From NCBI GenBank assembly GCA_937983035.1, contig CALKAN010000223.1, positions 1 through 8,679 on the forward strand: a DNA stretch of 8,679 nucleotides. Reading direction: 5' to 3'. The notes beneath the pieces were generated by a model. The model searched no databases and was not told where the DNA came from. It saw only the letters and a list, made by a program, of their open reading frames with translations. The translations under genes and the position numbers were made by a program. This DNA comes from an uncultured Paenibacillaceae bacterium (GTDB taxonomy: Bacteria > Bacillota > Bacilli > Paenibacillales > CALAME01). How positions within the stretch are numbered: the first letter of the stretch is position 1; each line of letters starts with the position of its first letter. Shown in pieces: positions 1 through 6,147 of the stretch.

Positions 1-661
1 CAACGGTCCAATTGTCTGACAATGTTTCAACGTACCGTTCTCCTGATGCCACCATCGGTTCGATCGCCAATACCATCCCAGGCTTCAGACGCGGCCCCCG
101 GTCAGGAATCCCATAGTTGGGAATCTGGGGATCCTCATGCAAATTTCTGCCGATGCCATGGCCTACATATTCCCTCACTATCGAAAAACCGTGTTGTTCG
201 ACTGTTTGTTGGATAGTGTGAGATATCGTGTATAGCCGAACACCTGGCTTCACTTGCGACAAACCAGCATAAAGGGACTGTTCTGTTGCTTCCAACAGTT
301 GTTGAGCAGACTCGGATATTTGACCGACAGGGTATGTCCATGCACAATCTCCATGGTAGCCTTTATATTCCGCACCAATGTCGATGCTGATTATATCACC
401 GTCCATCAGCTTCCTGTCTCCGGGAATTCCGTGTACCAACTCGTTGTTCACTGATGCACAAATACTCGCTGGAAAACCATTGTAGCCTTTGAAAGATGGA
501 GACGCATCGCAGCTGCGGATATACCGTTCTGCTATACGATCCAATTCTGCTGTCGTAATGCCGGGTTCGATAGCTTGGGAAAGAAGACGATGTGTTTCTG
601 CAACAATTCTGCCTGCTTCCCGCATAATCTCTATCTCGTCATTCGACTTGCAAATAATCAT
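1..661 (-). CDS. map: Type I methionine aminopeptidase, 3' end cut by window edge
   Basis: A cytoplasmic metalloenzyme that removes the initiator methionine from nascent proteins at the ribosome. I translated this frame by hand: 220 codons are visible with no stop, so the gene runs off the left edge. Four of the five metal ligands of the family are in place: D94 (SIDIG), D105 (HGDCAW), H168 (VGHGIGR) and E201 (AIEPM). The conserved H77 (LVHGIP) is also present. The fifth ligand, a Glu near residue 230, would lie outside the window. The protein begins MIICKSNDEIEIMREAG, with no N-terminal zinc-finger extension, as in short bacterial type Ia enzymes. The ATG overlaps the adk stop as ATGA and is preceded by GAGAGGG at 676-670, 8 bases upstream, so translation is probably coupled to adk. 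The adk-map order is standard in Bacillales. Identification is secure; only the C-terminus is unseen. Confidence 0.96.
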   Translation of the reverse strand, partial: MIICKSNDEIEIMREAGRIVAETHRLLSQAIEPGITTAELDRIAERYIRSCDASPSFKGYNGFPASICASVNNELVHGIPGDRKLMDGDIISIDIGAEYKGYHGDCAWTYPVGQISESAQQLLEATEQSLYAGLSQVKPGVRLYTISHTIQQTVEQHGFSIVREYVGHGIGRNLHEDPQIPNYGIPDRGPRLKPGMVLAIEPMVASGERYVETLSDNWTV

Positions 662-1311
662 TCACTTTGCCCTCTCAGCACGGATAAAATTTGATCTGCC
701 ACTTGTTCAATATCATTTTCTCCATTAATGTCGCGCAACAGACCTTTATCTTTATAGTAGTCTAAGAGCGGCGCTGTTTTATTTATATACTCATCCAACC
801 GGACGGCTACTTTCTCTTCCGTGTCATCCGATCTTTGATACAATTCCCCTGAACATTTATCGCATTTGCCTGCGGCAGAAGGAGGATTAAATTCAACATG
901 ATAGGCAGCTCCGCATGACTTGCAGACTCTTCTGCCAGTCAATCGAGCCAACAAAAGATTCCGATCAACGGACAAATTAATCACGTAATCTAATGCTTTC
1001 CCCATCGATGCCATCATTTGATCCAACGCCTCTGCTTGCGCAATCGTTCTTGGATAGCCGTCCAGCAAAAATCCAGACTGGCAATCTTCTTGCTGCAAGC
1101 GTTCCTTCACAACCTCGTTTGTGATTTCATCAGGCACAAGTTTCCCTGCATCGACGTATTCTTTCAGTTTCTTTCCAAGTTCAGTGCCTTGACTCATCGC
1201 TGATCGAAACGCATCGCCGGTTGAAATATGCGGGATGCCGAATTCTTTAATAATATTTTCTGCTTGAGTACCTTTGCCGGCTCCTGGCGGCCCCATAAAG
1301 ACGATATTCAA
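658..1311 (-). CDS. adk: Adenylate kinase with four-cysteine zinc LID, TTG start
   Basis: Cytoplasmic enzyme that interconverts ATP + AMP and 2 ADP, essential for adenine nucleotide balance. The P-loop GPPGAGKGT lies at residues 7-15 (Lys13). The AMP-binding core includes Arg36 and the LDGYPRT segment with Arg88. The LID (about 127-164) carries a zinc site C130-x2-C133-x16-C150-x2-C153, with all four positions Cys. An in-frame ATG at 1347 would give 229 residues, adding MNDLESHQEGIS before the conserved strand. I chose TTG at 1311-1309: it sits 7 bases after a perfect AGGAGGG (1325-1319), it places the Met immediately before NIVFMGPPGAGKGT, and it gives 217 residues, the B. subtilis Adk length. 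The secY stop is 35 bases upstream. The 3' end overlaps the map ATG. Function is certain and the start highly likely. Confidence 0.97.
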   Translation of the reverse strand: MNIVFMGPPGAGKGTQAENIIKEFGIPHISTGDAFRSAMSQGTELGKKLKEYVDAGKLVPDEITNEVVKERLQQEDCQSGFLLDGYPRTIAQAEALDQMMASMGKALDYVINLSVDRNLLLARLTGRRVCKSCGAAYHVEFNPPSAAGKCDKCSGELYQRSDDTEEKVAVRLDEYINKTAPLLDYYKDKGLLRDINGENDIEQVADQILSVLRGQSE

Positions 1312-1318
1312 AGAGATT

Positions 1319-1325
1319 CCCTCCT
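1319..1325 (-). promoter_or_regulatory. Shine-Dalgarno site of adk, decides the TTG start
   Basis: The minus strand reads AGGAGGG here, 7 bases before the TTG at 1311. It lies inside the longer frame opened by the ATG at 1347, and I see no comparable site ahead of that ATG. This supports initiation at the TTG. Confidence 0.85.
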
Positions 1326-1346
1326 GATGACTCTCAAGATCGTTCA

Positions 1347-2645
1347 TTACTTAATAAAACCTTTGTAATGACGCTTGATCAGTTGGCTCTCAACTTGCTT
1401 CGCCGTATCCAGCGCAACCCCGACAACGATGAGCAAAGAAGTTCCGCCGATAGTTACAGATTGAGGCAGTCCAGCTAAATTGGAGAAGAATACCGGCAAG
1501 ATGGATACAGCAGCTAAGAACAATGCGCCGAAGAAAGTGATCCTCGTTAAAATTCTAGTAATATAAGCTGTTGTAGTTTTTCCAGGACGGATCCCTGGAA
1601 TATAGCCGCCGTTCTTCTTCATTTGTTCCGCCATCTGCACTGGATTAATCTGAACAAACGTATAGAAATAGGTGAACCCTATAATGAGCAGCACATACAA
1701 CACCATGCCGAATGATGCTGTGTACGTCATATTGTCAATAATCCAATCTGCAAATGCATTCCCTTGCCAGAAGCTCGCAATCGTCGGAGGGAAGATCAAA
1801 AGCGACAGTGCAAAGATAACTGGAATTACCCCTGCGGCATTGACCTTAAGCGGTATATGCGTCGATTGTCCTCCGTACATTTTGCGGCCTACAACACGCT
1901 TTGCATATTGAACCGGGATTCTTCGAACCCCTTGCTGAACAAATATGACGCCTACAATAATCGCAATAACAACGAGCGCGATTACGATTACTTTCAGGAT
2001 GTTGAGAAACAACGGCGCAGTTGCTTCCCCTTGGAACAACGTTTGATAAATCTGTTGGATTCCAGTTGGAATGGCTGCGATAATCCCGGCGAAAATAATG
2101 ATCGAGATCCCGTTGCCGATTCCTCTTTCATTAATTTGTTCACCCAAGAACATCAAAAATGCGGTGCCCGCTGTGAGCACAATCGCAATCATCGTATAGG
2201 TGCCGAAACCCGGATCGATGACAAGCTGCGCAGTATACCAACGATTGAATCCGATCGCTAATCCATAAGCTTGGATAAACCCGAGCACAATCGTTCCGTA
2301 ACGGGTAAATTGTGCAAGCTTTCTTCTCCCAACTTCTCCTTCTCGCGCCCACTGTGCAAACTTAGGCACTACATCCATCGTCAACAGCTGCACGATGATG
2401 GATGCAGTAATATAGGGCATGATTCCCATCGCGAAGATGGAGAAGTTAAACAACGCACCTCCGGAGAAAGTATCCAATATTCCGAATGCGCTTTGAGAAC
2501 GATCGATCGTCTTCAAAAACTCCGTGTCGATATTGGGCACGGGAATGAAGGCACCGATGCGAAATACGATCAGCACGAGCAAAGTGAAGACGATTTTTTT
2601 TCTCAAATCCTCCACTTTCATAATGTTTGACAAGGTTCTAAACAT
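1347..2645 (-). CDS. secY: Preprotein translocase channel subunit SecY
   Basis: Central pore of the SecYEG translocon in the cytoplasmic membrane; it moves unfolded preproteins outward and inserts membrane proteins. It has 432 residues, one more than I recall for B. subtilis SecY. The first hydrophobic helix is at about 18-37, ending FIPVP. The plug/TM2 region is about 60-88, with GALFNFSIFAMGIMPYI. The family segment QINERGIGNG is at 170-179. Cytoplasmic loop C5, with its basic RRIPVQYAKR, is at 241-250, and loop C6 with MKKNGGYIPGIRPG is near 342-355. About ten hydrophobic segments alternate with basic loops, as expected. The start MFRTLSNIMKV aligns with B. subtilis MFKTISNFMRV, and GAGGTGA lies just upstream. 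The ATG shares one base with the rplO stop (TAATG), so the genes are probably translationally coupled. Placement after rplO and before adk is typical. Confidence 0.98.
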   Translation of the reverse strand: MFRTLSNIMKVEDLRKKIVFTLLVLIVFRIGAFIPVPNIDTEFLKTIDRSQSAFGILDTFSGGALFNFSIFAMGIMPYITASIIVQLLTMDVVPKFAQWAREGEVGRRKLAQFTRYGTIVLGFIQAYGLAIGFNRWYTAQLVIDPGFGTYTMIAIVLTAGTAFLMFLGEQINERGIGNGISIIIFAGIIAAIPTGIQQIYQTLFQGEATAPLFLNILKVIVIALVVIAIIVGVIFVQQGVRRIPVQYAKRVVGRKMYGGQSTHIPLKVNAAGVIPVIFALSLLIFPPTIASFWQGNAFADWIIDNMTYTASFGMVLYVLLIIGFTYFYTFVQINPVQMAEQMKKNGGYIPGIRPGKTTTAYITRILTRITFFGALFLAAVSILPVFFSNLAGLPQSVTIGGTSLLIVVGVALDTAKQVESQLIKRHYKGFIK

Positions 2646-3085
2646 TATGTCACCTCAATTTTACCGCCTGCAGCTTCAATTTTCTCCACCGCAGATTGCG
2701 AGAATTTGTCCGCCTTGACGGTGAGCTTCACTTTCAATTCGCCGTCACCCAATATTTTAATCCCGTCTTTCGGATTTTTCACAAGACCTGACTCAATCAA
2801 CGCTTGAGGTGTCACTTCGCTGCCGTCTTCAAAGCGATTCAAATCGTGCAAGTTAACAACAGCATATTCTTTGCGATTGACGTTTGTAAAACCTCTCTTC
2901 GGCAAACGACGAAACACTGGATTTTGACCACCTTCAAAGCCTGGTCTTACTCCGCCGCCAGAGCGAGCGTTTTGTCCCTTATGACCTCTGCCGGCTGTTT
3001 TCCCGTGACCAGATCCATGGCCGCGGCCTACACGCTTACGAGCATGGCTGGAACCTTCTGCAGGTTTTAATTCGTGCAGTTTCAT
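2645..3085 (-). CDS. rplO: 50S ribosomal protein L15
   Basis: Large-subunit protein that binds 23S rRNA and helps late 50S assembly. It has 146 residues, the B. subtilis length. The Gly/Arg/Lys-rich N-terminal extension that threads into rRNA is clear (ARKRVGRGHGSGHGKTAGRG, residues 16-35). It is followed by GGVRPGFEGGQNPVFRRLPK and a compact C-terminal domain ending GGKIEVT. The ATG at 3085 has a strong AAGGAGGTG at 3099-3091. The gene follows rpmD after 38 bases and overlaps secY by one base. No unusual substitutions were noticed. Confidence 0.98.
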   Translation of the reverse strand: MKLHELKPAEGSSHARKRVGRGHGSGHGKTAGRGHKGQNARSGGGVRPGFEGGQNPVFRRLPKRGFTNVNRKEYAVVNLHDLNRFEDGSEVTPQALIESGLVKNPKDGIKILGDGELKVKLTVKADKFSQSAVEKIEAAGGKIEVT

Positions 3086-3123
3086 GTTTGCACCTCCTTA
3101 AAAGTGACTCAGCACATTTATCA

Positions 3124-3306
3124 TTAAATTTCTTTTACTTCAACCAGATGTTTTACTTTATTGATCATGCCGCGAATCGCAGCATTATCCGGCTGGATTA
3201 CACTGTGATTTACTTTTCTTAAGCCTAAAGTTTTTACGGTTGCGCACTGATCTTCCGGACGGCCGATCAAACTGCGCTTGAGGGTAATTTGTAATTTTTC
3301 AGCCAA
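3124..3306 (-). CDS. rpmD: 50S ribosomal protein L30, TTG start
   Basis: Small large-subunit protein contacting 23S rRNA. It has 60 residues, against 59 recalled for B. subtilis. KLQITLKRSLIGRPEDQ at the N-terminus and DNAAIRGMINKVKHLV at the C-terminus are the L30 hallmarks. The start codon is TTG (3306-3304), not ATG. AGGAGGGG (3320-3313) lies 6 bases upstream and overlaps the rpsE TAG stop (3321-3319). No in-frame ATG lies nearby that would preserve the conserved N-terminus. Only 12 bases separate it from rpsE, so it is likely co-translated. The identity is firm; the start rests on the Shine-Dalgarno spacing and family alignment. Confidence 0.96.
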   Translation of the reverse strand: MAEKLQITLKRSLIGRPEDQCATVKTLGLRKVNHSVIQPDNAAIRGMINKVKHLVEVKEI

Positions 3307-3318
3307 TGTATGCCCCTC

Positions 3319-3816
3319 CTAACCTAAAATTTCTTCAACAGTTTTTCCGCGAAGTCTGGCTACATCTTCTGCTCTTTTCAAATTCCGCAAGCCTTCGATC
3401 GTAGCCCGAACCATATTGATTTCATTGGTTGAGCCAAGCGATTTTGTCAAAATGTCGCCAATGCCTGCTAATTCGAGCACGGCACGCACCGGACCTCCGG
3501 CAATAACTCCCGTACCTTGCGAGGCCGGCTTTAACAACACTTTGCCTGCGCCGAAGCGGCCGATAATTTCATGCGGAATCGTCGTGCCAACAATCGGTAC
3601 GTGAATCAGATTCTTTTTCGCATCGTCAAATGCTTTTCTAATTGCATCCGGAACTTCAGATGCCTTGCCCATACCTGCGCCAACCCAGCCATTGCCGTCC
3701 CCAACTACGACCAATGCGCTGAAGCTGAAGCGGCGTCCGCCTTTTACAACTTTGGCAACGCGGTTTATATTAACGACTTGTTCTTTAAGTTCTAAGGTAT
3801 TGGGATCTACACGCAA
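3319..3816 (-). CDS. rpsE: 30S ribosomal protein S5, TTG start
   Basis: Small-subunit protein at the mRNA entry side and central pseudoknot of 16S rRNA, important for decoding fidelity. It has the N-terminal double-stranded-RNA-binding-like domain with VVKGGRRFSFSALVVVGD (23-40). The loop VKGGRR, where spectinomycin-resistance changes occur in other bacteria, looks wild type. The C-terminal domain has GTTIPHEIIGRFGAGKVLLKP (78-98) and GGPVRAVLELAGIGDILTKS (108-127). Two in-frame TTG codons could start it, at 3822 and 3816. AAGGAGG at 3832-3826 is only 3 bases from the first and 9 from the second. The second yields MRVDPNTLELKE, matching B. subtilis MRRIDPSKLELEE, and 165 residues. I therefore chose 3816. 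The rplR stop-to-start gap is 24 bases. The identity is certain; the start is probable. Confidence 0.96.
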   Translation of the reverse strand: MRVDPNTLELKEQVVNINRVAKVVKGGRRFSFSALVVVGDGNGWVGAGMGKASEVPDAIRKAFDDAKKNLIHVPIVGTTIPHEIIGRFGAGKVLLKPASQGTGVIAGGPVRAVLELAGIGDILTKSLGSTNEINMVRATIEGLRNLKRAEDVARLRGKTVEEILG

Positions 3817-3825
3817 ATTCAATAA

Positions 3826-3832
3826 CCTCCTT
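3826..3832 (-). promoter_or_regulatory. Shine-Dalgarno site of rpsE, decides between two TTG codons
   Basis: The minus strand reads AAGGAGG. The spacing is 3 bases to TTG at 3822 and 9 bases to TTG at 3816. Normal spacing favours 3816. Confidence 0.8.
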
Positions 3833-3840
3833 ATTGTAAA

Positions 3841-4209
3841 TTAGAATTCGAGACCAGCTTCGCGAGATGCATCCGCTAATGCTTTCACTCTGCCGTGGAA
3901 AATGTAGCCGCCGCGATCAAAGACAACTTTCGTAATTCCTTTTTCTTTCGCGCGCTTAGCGATCAGCTCTCCTACAAGTTTTGCACTTTCAACATTCCCG
4001 CCGTTTGTAATCTGGTCTCTCAACTCCTTATCCAAAGTGGATGCTGAAGCGAGCGTGACCCCTTTTGTGTCATCAATCAGCTGACAATAAATATGCTTGT
4101 CGGAGCGAAATACGTTCAGACGGGGGCGGCTGGCAGTTCCTTGAATTTTATTCCGAACACGCAAGTGTCTTTTCTTGCGCGCTTTATTCCTTGCCACTTT
4201 AGTAATCAT
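3841..4209 (-). CDS. rplR: 50S ribosomal protein L18
   Basis: Binds 5S rRNA, with L5, in the central protuberance of the 50S subunit. It has 122 residues, against about 120 in B. subtilis. The basic N-terminus (ARNKARKKRHLRVRNKIQGT) is followed by SRPRLNVFRSDKHIYCQLIDD (27-47) and VTLASASTLDKEL (51-63). The C-terminal VVFDRGGYIFHGRVKALADASREAGLEF is diagnostic. The ATG at 4209 is preceded by AAGGAAGTG (4226-4218), weaker than the other sites in this cluster. A 72-base spacer separates it from rplF, the second longest gap in the window. Confidence 0.98.
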   Translation of the reverse strand: MITKVARNKARKKRHLRVRNKIQGTASRPRLNVFRSDKHIYCQLIDDTKGVTLASASTLDKELRDQITNGGNVESAKLVGELIAKRAKEKGITKVVFDRGGYIFHGRVKALADASREAGLEF

Positions 4210-4281
4210 ACCGATTTCACTTCCTTCCTAGTCCAAATAACAGACAATTGAAAGCTTGCTTTAATCAACATGCTGAAAGCA
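4210..4281 (-). other. 72-base spacer between rplF and rplR
   Basis: This gap is longer than most in the cluster. Right after the rplF stop, bases 4276-4281 can pair with 4257-4262 (TGCTTT with AAAGCA) in a 6-bp stem with a 13-base loop. An adjacent short AAAG-CAAG-CTTT hairpin overlaps it. It has no U-run, so it is not a factor-independent terminator. I saw no promoter pair with acceptable spacing. It may be only a linker. Confidence 0.35.
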
Positions 4282-4818
4282 TTACTTTCCTGTTTTTCCT
4301 TCTTTGCGAATAATCCGCTCGTCTTGATATTTGATCCCTTTGCCTTTGTACGGCTCTGGTTCGCGCACTGCACGGATCTTAGCGGCAAGCGCGCCTACCC
4401 GTTCTTTGTCAATTCCTTTAACTACGATTTGGTTCGCAGAAGGAACATCAAACTCAATTCCATCTTCCGGCTCGATCTCAACCGGGTGAGAATAACCGAC
4501 GTTCAGCACGACCTTGTTTCCAGATTTGCTGGCACGGTAACCAACGCCAACCAGTTCTAATGTTTTGGAGAATCCTTCTTTCACGCCGTGAACCATGTTG
4601 AAAAGAAGGGATCGAGTCGTTCCGTGCAAGGAGCGGTGCATTTTATTGTCAGACGGTCTTTTCACTTCGATTTGATTGTCTTGTATGTCAATGATTATAT
4701 CTTCGTGAAACTCACGGGAAAGTTCGCCTTTCGGCCCTTTCACTACTACAGTATTGTCTTGTTTTGTAACCGTTACGCCCTCAGGGATCTGAATCGGTTT
4801 TAAACCTACTCGAGACAT
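4282..4818 (-). CDS. rplF: 50S ribosomal protein L6
   Basis: Large-subunit protein near the factor-binding/sarcin-ricin region, needed for 50S maturation. It has 178 residues, beside 179 recalled for B. subtilis, in two duplicated alpha/beta domains. The first has VVVKGPKGELSREF (24-37) and HRSLHGTTRSLL (61-72). The second has LELVGVGYRASKSGNKVVLNVGYSHPV, within residues 87-113. The signature PEPYKGKGIKY is at 154-164. An in-frame ATG at 4836 would add MEVYQS, but that ATG overlaps the Shine-Dalgarno sequence itself. GGAGGTG at 4834-4828 is 9 bases before the ATG at 4818, which gives the family start MSRVG. It follows rpsH after 34 bases. Confidence 0.98.
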   Translation of the reverse strand: MSRVGLKPIQIPEGVTVTKQDNTVVVKGPKGELSREFHEDIIIDIQDNQIEVKRPSDNKMHRSLHGTTRSLLFNMVHGVKEGFSKTLELVGVGYRASKSGNKVVLNVGYSHPVEIEPEDGIEFDVPSANQIVVKGIDKERVGALAAKIRAVREPEPYKGKGIKYQDERIIRKEGKTGK

Positions 4819-4827
4819 TGACTGGTA

Positions 4828-4834
4828 CACCTCC
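4828..4834 (-). promoter_or_regulatory. Shine-Dalgarno site of rplF, decides the start
   Basis: The minus strand reads GGAGGTG, 9 bases before the ATG at 4818. The upstream in-frame ATG at 4836 overlaps this site and cannot use it. Confidence 0.85.
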
Positions 4835-4852
4835 ATTCCTATCTATCTTTCA

Positions 4853-5251
4853 TTACCACACGTAGCAAAGAACTTCTCCGCCAGTATTGGAACTGCGGGC
4901 TTCTTTATCCGTCATAACTCCTTTAGAAGTGGAGAGGATTGCGATTCCTAAGCCTCCCAGCACTTTTGGAATTTCTGTGCTTTTGGCATATACGCGCAAA
5001 CCAGGCTTGCTGATGCGCTTCAATCCGGTAATGACGCGCTCATTTTGCGGACCATATTTCAGAAAAAGACGAATGATCCCTTGTTTGCTGTCCTCAATAT
5101 ATTCTGCATCGCGAATAAAACCTTCGCGCTTCAAAATTTCAGCAATTTCTCTTTTTAGTTTGGACGCCGGCACTTCCACAATTTCATGGCGCACCAAATT
5201 TGCATTACGAATTCTTGTCAACATATCAGCAATCGGATCTGACATTACCAT
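4853..5251 (-). CDS. rpsH: 30S ribosomal protein S8
   Basis: Primary 16S rRNA-binding protein of the central domain. In E. coli it also represses its own operon by binding mRNA near the start of rplE. It has 132 residues, equal to B. subtilis S8. The N-terminus MVMSDPIADMLTRIRNANLV is nearly identical to B. subtilis, with KLKREIAEILKREGFIRD at 31-48. The C-terminal RNA-binding signature lies at 106-128 (LSTSKGVMTDKEAR...GGEVL) and the protein ends CYVW. The ATG at 5251 has GGAGG 8 bases upstream; the second ATG at 5245 would be 14 bases away and is less likely. It lies 32 bases after the start of rpsN. Whether autoregulation exists in this lineage cannot be read from the gene. Confidence 0.98.
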   Translation of the reverse strand: MVMSDPIADMLTRIRNANLVRHEIVEVPASKLKREIAEILKREGFIRDAEYIEDSKQGIIRLFLKYGPQNERVITGLKRISKPGLRVYAKSTEIPKVLGGLGIAILSTSKGVMTDKEARSSNTGGEVLCYVW

Positions 5252-5283
5252 AGTGCGAACCTCCTTCCTATAAATCAGGATGC

Positions 5284-5469
5284 TTACCAGCTTGCTTTTC
5301 TAACGCCTGGAATTTGACCCTTGTAAGCTAATTCTCTAAAACAAATCCGGCAGATTTTAAATTTGCGAAGCACAGAATGCGGGCGGCCGCATCGTTCACA
5401 ACGAGTATAAGCGCGCACTTTAAATTTCGGTTTGCGCTTTTGTTTCACGATCATCGAAGTTTTAGCCAC
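5284..5469 (-). CDS. rpsN: 30S ribosomal protein S14, short zinc-binding form, GTG start
   Basis: Small-subunit head protein binding 16S rRNA. This is the 61-residue zinc type (also called type Z or rpsN1 type), with ligands C24-x2-C27-x12-C40-x2-C43. The C-terminus FRELAYKGQIPGVRKASW matches the family closely. The frame stays open upstream to a GTG at 5508, but those residues (KAYFQGRRCLNK) match nothing in S14 and have no ribosome site. GTG at 5469 gives exactly 61 residues and replaces the family Met-Ala-Lys-Lys start. AGGAGGTG at 5487-5480 leaves 10 bases to the GTG. Many Firmicutes carry a second, zinc-free S14 elsewhere under zinc control; none is visible here. Confidence 0.97.
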   Translation of the reverse strand: MAKTSMIVKQKRKPKFKVRAYTRCERCGRPHSVLRKFKICRICFRELAYKGQIPGVRKASW

Positions 5470-5577
5470 TTTGTTTAAACACCTCCTGCCTTGAAAATAG
5501 GCTTTCACATCACAAATGTTTTGGCTGATTTCATCGATTTAGCATACTGCTTCAATATGCTGAGCTTCAGCAAGCAA
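5470..5577 (-). other. Structured 108-base spacer between rplE and rpsN
   Basis: This is the longest gap in the window. Immediately after the rplE stop, two overlapping folds are possible on the transcript. Fold A has 5572-5576 pairing with 5548-5552 (TGCTT/AAGCA) and 5567-5571 with 5559-5563 (GCTGA/TCAGC). The loop is 3 bases and a 6-base bulge lies on one side. Fold B has 5556-5561 pairing with 5541-5546 (AGCATA/TATGCT), with a 9-base loop. They share bases 5548-5552 and 5556-5561 and so exclude each other at least in part. No U-run follows, so this is not a standard terminator. I could not find a promoter with good spacing. The function is unknown; an mRNA processing or ribosomal-protein binding site is possible. 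Confidence 0.4.
5480..5487 (-). promoter_or_regulatory. Shine-Dalgarno site of rpsN, decides the GTG start
   Basis: The minus strand reads AGGAGGTG, 10 bases before GTG 5469. It lies inside the longer open frame, so it rules against upstream initiation at 5508. Confidence 0.8.
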
Positions 5578-6120
5578 TCATTTCGCGAACGGCATGCCAA
5601 GCTGCGTAAGCAATTCCCGTGCTTCTTCGTCTGTTTTGGCAGTAGTGACAATCACAACGTCCATGCCGCGAATTTTTTCCACTTTATCGTACTCAATTTC
5701 AGGAAAAATCAATTGTTCACGCAAACCGAGCGTATAGTTTCCGCGTCCGTCAAACGATTTGCTGGATACTCCGCGGAAGTCTCTAACGCGCGGCAATGCT
5801 ACGTTAACCAATTTGTCGAAGAAGTGATACATTCTTTCTCCGCGAAGCGTAACTTTGACGCCGATCGGCATTCCTTCGCGCAGCTTAAAGCCGGCGATGG
5901 ATTTCTTTGCACGAGTCACAACCGGCTTCTGACCCGCAATTTGCTCCAGATCAGCTACTGCGGAATCAAGCAGTTTTGCATTAGATACAGCGTCTCCTAC
6001 TCCCATATTGATGACGATCTTTTCCAACTTAGGCACTTGCATAATGGTTGAATAGTTAAACTTTTGCATTAATGCAGGCGCAACTTCTTTCAAATACGTT
6101 TCTTTAATTCTTGCAGCCAT
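5578..6120 (-). CDS. rplE: 50S ribosomal protein L5
   Basis: Binds 5S rRNA with L18 in the central protuberance and contacts the P-site tRNA. It has 180 residues, one longer than B. subtilis. Conserved blocks are VPKLEKIVINMGVGDA (29-44), QKPVVTRAKKSIAGFKLREG (64-83), MPIGVKVTLRGERM (84-97), LPRVRDFRGVSSKSFDGRGN (109-128) and QLIFPEIEYDKV (136-147). It ends with EEARELLTQLGMPFAK. The ATG at 6120 has GGAGG 9 bases upstream. rplX ends 27 bases before it. The 3' side is followed by the unusually long spacer before rpsN. Confidence 0.98.
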   Translation of the reverse strand: MAARIKETYLKEVAPALMQKFNYSTIMQVPKLEKIVINMGVGDAVSNAKLLDSAVADLEQIAGQKPVVTRAKKSIAGFKLREGMPIGVKVTLRGERMYHFFDKLVNVALPRVRDFRGVSSKSFDGRGNYTLGLREQLIFPEIEYDKVEKIRGMDVVIVTTAKTDEEARELLTQLGMPFAK

Positions 6121-6147
6121 TAGGGTCGACCTCCTTTCCTACCGACA

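Noticed and set aside
1764..2261. Open frame of 165 codons on the plus strand opposite secY
   Set aside because: Antisense to a certain gene; the composition is a by-product of secY codons.
4210..4281. Internal promoter in the rplF-rplR spacer (TTGATT followed by TGTTAT)
   Set aside because: The two hexamers are about 20 bases apart, too far for a normal promoter.
4206..4388. Minus-strand 60-codon frame spanning the rplF end and the rplF-rplR spacer
   Set aside because: Most of it is an out-of-frame reading of rplF, with no good ribosome site before it and no recognisable product.
5470..5508. N-terminal extension of S14 starting at GTG 5508
   Set aside because: The extra 13 residues have no family counterpart, the rpsN Shine-Dalgarno lies inside them, and the GTG at 5469 gives the exact 61-residue length.
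5470..5577. Promoter or terminator in the rplE-rpsN spacer
   Set aside because: A TATGCT hexamer occurs, but no -35-like element lies at 16-18 bases. The hairpins are not followed by a U-run.
5491..6051. Open frame of 186 codons on the plus strand opposite rplE
   Set aside because: A shadow of the strongly biased rplE coding frame; no recognisable protein and no ribosome site.
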